Positions 56,094-64,000 of a stretch of 64,000 bases of DNA are shown here, in pieces. Within the stretch, counting starts at the first letter, position 1. Every line of letters begins with the position of its first letter. The DNA is taken from the NCBI GenBank assembly GCA_021521415.1, contig JAIQDT010000295.1:1364001-1428000 (forward strand), given 5' to 3'. The translations under genes and the position numbers were made by a program. The notes beneath the pieces are model-generated. The model did not search any database. It was not told the DNA's origin and saw nothing but the letters and a program-made list of their open reading frames with translations. This DNA comes from Bidens hawaiensis (lineage: Eukaryota; Streptophyta; Magnoliopsida; Asterales; Asteraceae).

Positions 56094-58027
56094 TGTAACA
56101 TTCCGAATTTTATAAGAATAAATTAAAGGGTTCTATGATTTAAAAACGAGCGTCAATATTTAATTAAGATTAAATAAAGAAAGAGATATGGACTTGGACT
56201 AATTAAGATGGATTAAGGGAATGGGCCTTAGGTCCATGGGCTTTAGGGGGTATAAATATCCCCTTAAACCATCCTAAAACCCTAACTATTATTCCCATCT
56301 TTCATAAATCCCTACACACTCAAAAACACACACCTACACACATATATGCGACCGTGAGATTGAGCGAAGTTAAGGATTGATTACACGCTAGTTCAAGAAG
56401 ATCTTTATTACACGAGATAAATACAAGATCGATAGCCCGAGCTCGTAGAGGTATGTCGTTTACCTTTAAGGTTTCCGTTTTTATAAGCATTTAGCCTCGA
56501 AACTTAGAACGAGAATGGATCGGTATGAACGAAACGTAAAGATGTAAAACTTGATGATAAAACTAACCTAATGAACCCGTGAACATAAACGGCTCGTTTA
56601 GGATAAACCATAGTTATGTTACTAAACGTTTTAAAGCCTAAAGGTCCAAACTTTACATATTTCAGGGCCAAGTTTTACCCGAAAACGACCATGAGACTGT
56701 TCGCGGGGATGGTTAACACCATATCGGAGGGTTACCGGCTAAAACGGAGGTGGTTATGGAGGTTAAGGTCAAACAGGGGCTGCTACTGGGCAACTTCGCC
56801 TACAGCTAAACCCTGCGTAAGTTCGCCAGATGAGAACTTTGCTAAGTTGTAAGTTCGCCTAGATGTGAACTTCGCTAGTCGTAAGTTCTCCTAGATGAGA
56901 ACTTCGCTAAGTTGTAAGTTCGCCTAGATGTGAACTTCGCTAGTCATAAGTTCGCCAAGCTGTGAACTTCGCCTTATGCAAGTTCGCTTACTTAAGTTCG
57001 CTGAACACTTAACTTCGACAAGATTAAATTCGCTTAGTACTAAGTTAAAGTAACCTGATACGGTAGGACGAGTTTTGATACGTGTAACCTATATACAGTT
57101 AGCAGAGCACAGTTAAAGAGATAAATCACGATAAACGGAGAAAGGAACCGACTTCAGGTGAGTTTCTAGCCCCATTTTCCTTGTTATGTTTTTGGGGCTG
57201 TGTGCATACTCGATGTGAAGTGTGAATACACTTACCTTAAGTGGTAAGTGTATGCTATAGATGTTATACAAGTAGCTAATAAATAATGCTTGCTGGTGCG
57301 TGAACGATCTTCGGATATTGCACGTATCGCCAAGGATAGTGACTGTCAAGTGGTCATTAGTGTGTATGATTGTTGATGTGACTTGCTTATTATGTAAATA
57401 ATGTGGGGACAGGAAGTGGGTTATAGACAAGTAGAAGTATAGTGTGATAGAAGTGAATAGGGGTCTAGTAATAGAGTTAGGGGCGTAACGTGAGCACGTG
57501 GTAGAGTGAGTCTATGCGTGCCTTCGTTATTAAAGTGGCATAAAGTGGCATAAGTGGCATAAAGTGGCACAAGTGGCATAAAGTGGCATAAGTGGCTAAG
57601 CTGTAGGGGTACTTTAGTGGCTAAGCTGTAGGGGTAATTAAGTGGTTAAACAGTAACAGGTTAGACAGTGGACTATGCGTCTTCAGACACGTACGTAAAT
57701 GCATGTAGTGGTTGCATGATAAGTTGCTTGATTAACTAGAACTCACTCAGCGTAGCTGACTTTTAGTATGCACGCAGGTGAGCTGATTATAGAGTTAGCA
57801 TGAGGATGGCATATGACATGGATTGAACGGTTGGCATCTGAAGAAAGAAAAAAAGATGTTTTAAATATAAAGTTTTGTGTTATGGTATCAAAGAACAGAT
57901 TTAATGTTTTGTAACAAATGATTGATGTTTTATATTCCGCGAAAAGTTTTAATAAACTCTGATTTGCAGAACTGTGTTTATGAGTAAATTCGACGTTAAA
58001 GTGAGGCACCGGGAACGGGGCCTTACA
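56094..58027 (+). repeat. 3' LTR of the gypsy-type element
   Basis: 1934 bp, close match to the 5' LTR, carrying the 73-bp segment missing there and a slightly different minisatellite copy number (57530-57650). Confidence 0.85.
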
Positions 58028-59423
58028 GTGATACATTCCATCCTCCAACCATAACATCATTAAAGCAAGTACTGTAATTTTTAGTTTGCTTGATTGTACT
58101 ATAATTCAGTAGTTATTAGTTTATCATTAGGTGTTTTATCTTAGATGTAGGTTTGATGAGATTAGGAATTTGGAATTTCTTTTCTGGCCGTATATTCATT
58201 GAATTCACTTGTTTTGTTTCGGTTGTATTAATTAAATTGCTTCGTATCTCGTTGGCTCAGATTGCTCTCGATTATTTGATTCTAGGCATATGCTGCAAAG
58301 GATATGGTTAATCATTTGTTTTGTTAGTGTTTTTGTACTTATAGTCTTATCTAGGCCGATTAATTCACTCCTGAAATCCTCGCAGATTTCATGACTTACT
58401 GTTGTTATGGGTCCCATAAAATGGTTAAAATAGAGGCCATCTGTCAGGTACATCTCCACATAGCTATGTTTAAATATATAACAAAACAAATTTATTTTAA
58501 AACCAACAACCGCATCATAACAATGGGTCATACTTCACAATTGCAGGATATCAAGTGTGACTATCATGATGACCGACTCTCTGCTACGCATCAGCGTAAA
58601 ATGGTAAAAAAAATGAGGCTCCCTCGGAGGTACATTTGAACAACTTACACGTTTTTTACCACCTTTTTTTATATAAACATACTGCGCTCTTTTAAATTTC
58701 CGGTTTTTTTCTCTCTTTGACTTGATCACTTCGTTGTCTCTCTGATTCTAATAAGGCATGTGCATGCTGAAACGTATATGAGAAATGAGATTAGTAATTC
58801 TCAGATTAGGAGAGTAACATAGTTTATGTAATCAAGTTCAATATATTAATTACCTATGAATTCAACAAATAAATTAATTAAAACCACATTGCGGTGCATA
58901 CAAGTAATCTTTATATCACAAATACAAAGGGGTAAGAAAAGACATTAGATTTTTATTTAAAGATTATAATCATTATGTTTTTAAATATTGTGAGAGGGGA
59001 GGGGGAGAAGGGGGAAGCAATCGGTTTTGGACCTGTTAGAAAGCGCAAGTTGACATGGCATGTTTGTCCCTTGGAGATGGGCTAAGTAATTTGTTTGCTA
59101 ATAAGTTTAATAGTTAGCTTAAATAATAGAAATTATTTGTTGTTTTTATCTTTTTAATCATAATTAAACAATGTAAAACGTAATTTAATTGCTCTAAGAA
59201 TTGATAAATTAGGAAAGAATTCTTGTGGTGTCCACACCTAATAATTTAATTGAAGTTCATAAAAGACATTCTAATGAACAATAGATATTATCACTTTTTA
59301 TGCTTAAAAACTTTAGTCTACATCATATGATTTTGAAATTGTTTTTTTTTCTCGATGACCAACACACTTATGCATAGCGGGTCAAAGTTGGATGGTTTTT
59401 TACGGTTAATCTCATCAACCAAC
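58028..59423. other. unassigned AT-rich sequence
   Basis: I see no gene, RNA or element ends here. The short frames at 58232-58729 on both strands overlap each other and show no domain. Confidence 0.5.
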
Positions 59424-60565
59424 TGTTGAGTCAAGATTTAACCCAAAACGGATCAGATTGAAGATTGGAATCTTCTCAACCTCCTCAGAAATGACTAAGT
59501 ATGGAACCGGGCACACCTTGGACTTTCGAGCAAGGTTTTACTTAGCCGGGCATGATATCTTGCCTACCGGGAAAGGTTATATTCTAGAAGTCTTCTTTAG
59601 TGGATATCCAGGAAGGGTTCACTCTTTAGTGTATACGCGGGTAAGGTTCAATATATCAAGCAGGTCTGTTCTTCATAGCCGAGTAAGGTTTACTTCAGAA
59701 TAAGCTCTTGGCTAACCAAGCTCATGAAGCCAAGTAATTGGAAGACCGGGCAAGGTATTCATTAATAATACAGTGGTCCAAGTATGCTTTGATGTATAGT
59801 TAATTATCTTAAGTATCATCAGGCAAGGTTCACCTCAAGCAGGGTACAGTGCTACCAAGCACACTTTACTAATAAGCTATTTCCAAGCAAAGAGTTGAAG
59901 GGATCATTGAAGAACAAGGTTGCTAGTTGGATTATGTCGGGCAAAGTCTGATATAATCAGGAAGATTGAAGTCTACTCGGTGAGTATTTTCTCTTGGAAA
60001 ATACTCTAAGTAAAGCATACCGGAAAACTGTTCCCGGGCACACTTCAAGGTTACCAAGTCTAACAAGGCAGGCAGAGCACACAGTCTACTCGGAGAAGTT
60101 TACTTCCAAAAAGCCTACCCGGAAGACTTGTTTTACACTTAGGATTATTTTGAATATGTAATTTTAGTATGTACGATATATTTAGGGTTTCTAGAAGGAA
60201 TGACAGCTATCCTGAGATGTCAGGCCTATAAAAAGAATAATTAGGTCACACCTCAAGAGAGACGGAAAAACATGCGGCTGAATAGAATTGTACGGAAATA
60301 GCTTTATCTTCAAGAAACCCTAAATCGATTACCTTTTGTATGATGAATATTATATGAATGGAAATATTTTAAGTGAATCTTGATTGTGTTAGTTACCTTT
60401 TGATTTATTGATCAGCAACTACCCTGTTTGTTATTGATTTCGCCTTTAACAAACCGTTATCTTTCTAAAAATAGCAACCCGTCATTAACTCCCTTGTCGA
60501 CACATTTATCTGTGTGAGTTATGACTTGATTTTGTAAAGATCTACCTGAAATCGGGGACCTGACA
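59424..60565 (+). repeat. 5' LTR of copia-3 with degenerate tandem motif
   Basis: 1142 bp. From about 59500 to 60130 a degenerate word of CCGGGCAAGGTTNACTT type recurs every 30-50 bp, more than a dozen times by eye. TATA box CTATAAAAAG at 60226-60235. The transcribed part follows, then the primer site. Confidence 0.8.
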
Positions 60566-60567
60566 AG

Positions 60568-60579
60568 TGGTATCAGAGC
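60568..60579 (+). other. primer binding site of copia-3
   Basis: TGGTATCAGAGC two bases after the LTR end; initiator Met tRNA type. Confidence 0.9.
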
Positions 60580-60834
60580 TTGGTCACTGCTATTTTTAGT
60601 AAGAATCCGTTGCTGTTTGAAGATTTGAAGAACAATAACGTCAGCAAAACACTGTTCCATTAAAGAGTGATGTCAGCTGCTCTGTTCTTCATTTCTTTCA
60701 AGATCTACATCTTTCTGGTGTTTTCTCTTCCTTATTTCAATTAAAGTTTAAATCTTTACCTCTGATTCTTCTTCTGTTCGCACCAGATTCATCAGATCTG
60801 AATAACCGGTTTTCAGATCTGAGTATTTTTAAAC

Positions 60835-63800
60835 TTGACCTTTTACAAATCTGTTGATTTTTTTAAAAAGTCTGGTTACGAAGAACAAGAAGTCTCTACT
60901 AATAAGATTCCTAGACTCTATGGACAGGAAAACTTCACAAAATGGAAGGTCTTATTTGAAGCAGCCGTTTGCTATAACGATGTGGATATGTGGAATTCAA
61001 TCAAGAATGGCCCACGAGACAATAAAGAAGGTGCAAATGCAAAATGCAACTGCTGGTGTGCGTGAAAGGTTGAGAAAGGTGGATGACAGAGCCTTAGCTA
61101 TGATTAAGCTAGGACTGTCTTGGGAGATTTTAACCAAGGTGGCACATCATACAACTTCCAAGGCAATGTATGATGCTATCCTTGAGATGTATAAAGGGAA
61201 TACTGAGTTGAAGAACATAAAGAAACAAAGATTGAAGCAACAGTTGGAGAGGTTCAAATATAAGGATAGAGAGAGATTGAAGTCAATCCTTGAAAGATTC
61301 TTAGCAATTGTGAATGAGCTAAGAACCACTGATTATGTCATGACTGACTTTGACTTAAATACCAAGCTGCTCAACTCAATGCCTAAGAAATGGTACACTA
61401 CCTGCAAATTCATCTTTCAAAAGCCCAATTTCAATTATTTGAAGGTGGATGATGTGGTATGTTTCCTTCAGGCTGCAGAAATAGAAATGATTGAAAATGA
61501 AACGATCAAAGAAGAGAAGCCATGTTTTCAAGTAACCAATGCTCTCATTGCACCTATGGGGAACTTGTCAACCAAAAACCAACAACAGATTCCCATCATT
61601 GAAGAACCAAATGAGCATGGTGTTGATACACCTAAGGCTTTTGTTGGTGGTAGTTCAAGCAACTCTCAAAACCAAACAAGGTTCAATGTCCAATTCCTGG
61701 AAGACAATGATTCAGCCTCAATGGCTAATGGACATACACCTTTTGTTGGTGGTAATGGAAGTCATGGATCTGATTATCATGGATTGCTCTCAATGTTCAA
61801 TGAGTCTTATAATGCATTTGTTGCAAAGAACATGGTTCATACAAGCATTGTTCAAGATGATTTGGAGCAAATTGATGAAGATGATTTGGAAGACATGGAT
61901 TTGAAATGGCAAGCTGCCATGTTAGCTTTGAGAAGTAAAAGATTGTATAACAGAACTGGTAGGTCTCTGGTTTCTGGTCCTAATGACAGGATTGGTTTTG
62001 ACAAGTCAAAAGCAATTTGCTACAATTTTCAACAGCCTGGACATTTTGCAAGAGAATGCAATCAACCAAGAAACTTTCAAATGAATCAGTTCCAGAATCA
62101 ACAGCCAAGAGGTCAACAGCAATACCAACAAAATCAGCCAAGATTCAACAACAACAATCCCAATAACAACAACTTCAATAACTACAATCCCAACTTCAAT
62201 AACTTTCAGCCTCAAATGAACAATCAACACCAAGGTATGCAACAGAATCAAGGTTTTCAAAGGAACAACAATCAAAACCTTCAAATTGTTCAAAACAATG
62301 TCCCAACCAACCAAAATCAACCCAGAAATCAAGGAAATGTAGTTGTGACTACACAACATGAGGGTAATTTTGATTGGAGCAATCATGAAGAAGACATTGC
62401 TGATGATATCAAGAGGGCAAATGTGGCATTCATGGCCTTGATTGAAAAAGAAGTTGGATCATCATCTCAGGAACAGTCCACTCCACTGAATGACATATGG
62501 TACATGGATAGTGGATGTTCTAGGCACATGACTTATGACAGGAGGTCACTTGTTAATTATGAAGAAATTTTAGAAGGTCCAGTGGCATTTGGAAGTGATG
62601 AGAATGGTGGAAAGATTGTTGGGAAAGGAATTTTGACAAATGGAAAGGTTTCATTTGACAATGTGTTTCATGTTGAAGGACTGCAGTACATTCTGCTCAG
62701 CATATCACAAATATATGATAAAGGTTACAAAGTTGGTTTTGATGACTCACACTATTTCATCTTAAAACCTGAATTTGTAATCCCACCTAAAATGATTATG
62801 ATGATGGCACCTAGAAATGGCAACCTATATGAGCTCAACATGAAGGAAGCTGTTTTAAGAGGTGGTACATGCTTTGTTTCCAAAGCCATTGAAAATGAGT
62901 CAAAATTGTGGTACAGGAAACTATGTCATGTGAATCTGAAGAATATGAACAGACTTGTTAAGGGTGAGCATGTCATTGGCTTACATACAAGAGAGTTCAA
63001 GTTGGAAGATCATTGCAATTCTTTCCAAAAAGGCAAGCAGCACAAATATGTTCATAAGACAAAACTCATCAACTCAATTGATCAAGTACTTGAATTACTT
63101 CACATGGATCTCTTTGGTCCTGTAAGTGTACCAAGTATAGGGAAGAAAAGATATTGTCTTGTGATCATTGATGATTATTCAAGATATACTTGGGTTTATT
63201 TCCTGAGTACAAAGGATGAGCCTGCAGAGTTGATTAAGGGATGTGTAACAATGATTGATAACAAACTGAATAAGAAAGTTAAAACAATGAGAAGTGACAA
63301 TGGTACAGAGTTTAAAAATGGAGTCATGGAAGAATTTTGCACAGAAAAGGGAATATTCCAGCAATTCTCAGCTCCTAGAACTCCTGAACAAAATGGTGTT
63401 GCAGAAAGAAGAAACAAAACACTTATTGAAGCTGCAAGAACCATGTTAGCAGATGCAAATCTACTAGTTACATTTTGGGCATAAGCCATCAATACTGTCT
63501 GCTATGTTCAGAACAGGGTACTTGTTAACAAAAGGCATAACAAGACACCATATGAAATTTTCAACAATAGAGAGCCTTATATCAAGTTTTTCAAGCCCTT
63601 TGGATGCAAATGTTTTCTTCTGAATACCAGGGATTACTTGAACAAGTTTCAAACTAAATCCTTGGATTGCTTCTTTGTTGGATATTCAACACACTCAAAA
63701 GCCTACAGAGTATATGTGAAAGACCATTTGAGTATTATTGAATCATCTACCATCATCTTTAATGAGAATCAGTTCAACACAGTTGATGGTGCAGCATGGC

Positions 63801-64000
63801 TGTTTGATCATGAAAAATTGATAAGGTCTTTCAAGATTTATCCTGAAGACTTTGATGACTCATTCTACAAGACCAGTGTATTTGAAGAGAACAGGAAGAA
63901 AACATTTGATTTAGAAGGGTTATGGAAGAAGTTTGCTAGCAAAGAAAAGGAGTATACATTTGTTAAGGGTATCTCAAGTGACATTGTTAACCAAGAACAA
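60835..64000 (+). pseudogene. gag-pol: copia-3 gag-protease-integrase polyprotein, broken, 3' partial
   Basis: The N-terminal gag is in the frame at 60835 (KIPRLYGQENFTKWK); a shift between about 61005 and 61035 moves it to the frame open to 63484. No ATG is visible in the first frame, so the start is unclear. Order: gag helical core (to about 61480), DLEDMDLKW, a knuckle CYNFQQPGHFAREC (second Cys is Phe), an Asn/Gln-rich stretch (62060-62330), protease MDSGCSRHM (62505), an integrase zinc domain with LWY where the family has LWH and HCNSF lacking a Cys, and a core with [15 protein letters not shown] and NGVAERRNKTLIE (triad kept). TAA at 63482-63484; the frame is then open through the integrase C-terminus to the edge. 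RT and RNase H are beyond the window. Confidence 0.88.

Larger units (their letters stand above)
52576..58027 (+). mobile_element. gypsy-type non-autonomous LTR element with a zinc-knuckle ORF
   Basis: LTRs TGTAACAT[CT]CC...GGCCTTACA, primer site TGGTATCAGAGC (54446-54457), and a polypurine tract with GGTTTCGGGGACGAAACC and AAGGGGGGAAG before the 3' LTR (56057-56093), a layout typical of Ty3/gypsy. The internal region is only 1.65 kb and has no capsid, protease, RT or integrase. Flanks (ATTAT on the left, GTGAT on the right) do not match, so one end has been exchanged or deleted. Confidence 0.85.
59424..64000 (+). mobile_element. copia-3: 5' LTR and gag-protease-integrase of a Ty1/copia element, cut by window end
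   Basis: LTR 59424-60565 (TGTTGAGTC...CCTGACA), primer site TGGTATCAGAGC at 60568-60579, then a gag-pol frame to the window edge. Gag is related to copia-2 (shared DLE-MDLKW motif before the zinc knuckle), but the LTR is unrelated. The left flank is CCAAC; the partner lies outside. Confidence 0.9.

Noticed and set aside
58232..58729. Overlapping frames of 64-99 codons on both strands
   Set aside because: No domain, no repeats, and both strands are open over the same bases; probably chance.

Overview
This window is plant nuclear DNA made almost entirely of transposable elements. I found no host protein gene and no rRNA gene. Plant-type Ty1/copia and Ty3/gypsy LTR retrotransposons (initiator-Met-type primer sites TGGTATCAGAGC), Helitron ends, a hAT, a PIF/Harbinger and a tRNA-derived SINE point to a flowering plant. 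The accessory ORF downstream of copia pol, and the C-terminal RT-type domain inside the hAT, resemble sequences I associate with Asteraceae (Tanacetum/Artemisia type). That family placement is an inference from memory.

Layout. (1) 1-5176: 3' part of a Sirevirus-like copia element (copia-1, +), with an accessory ORF followed by a mosaic of three LTR segments. It is inserted in the gag zinc knuckle of (2) a gypsy element on the minus strand (gypsy-1, 5177-9563), of which the 5' LTR, primer site, an extra leader ORF and part of gag remain. (3) 9866-48277: a nested stack. Gypsy-2 (minus, 9871-48272, TSD TCGAA) has no coding internal region. Its left LTR carries a Helitron (11083-18633), which carries a hAT (13262-17347, TSD ACTACAGT), which carries a 561-bp RT-domain fragment. 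Its right LTR carries a Tat/Athila-like element (25884-46836, TSD AATAA), whose 3' LTR carries copia-2 (minus, 30392-45167, TSD TTATA). All these joints can be read to the base because paired LTR copies show the empty site. (4) 48278-50753: a hAT-like remnant holding a decayed Harbinger element (48506-50431, TSD TTA). (5) 51371-58027: a second Helitron end of the same family, interrupted by a SINE (52174-52499) and a gypsy-type non-autonomous element (52576-58027) with a six-zinc-knuckle ORF. (6) 59424-64000: 5' LTR and gag-protease-integrase of a third copia element (copia-3, +), cut by the window edge.

Coding capacity is mostly broken by single stops and frameshifts. Two themes stand out. 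First, copia-1 and copia-2 are clearly different elements but share a long accessory ORF between pol and the 3' LTR, with conserved N- and C-terminal domains and no visible membrane segment. Second, LTRs of three element families (copia-1, copia-2, gypsy-1) carry arrays of short perfect hairpins or palindromes placed 2-22 bp upstream of a TATA box. The arms differ between hairpins yet stay complementary, and the half-sites (GCGAAGTT in copia-1, AACGAATC in copia-2) are sown through the non-coding parts of the same element. These two are my best candidates for an undescribed system.
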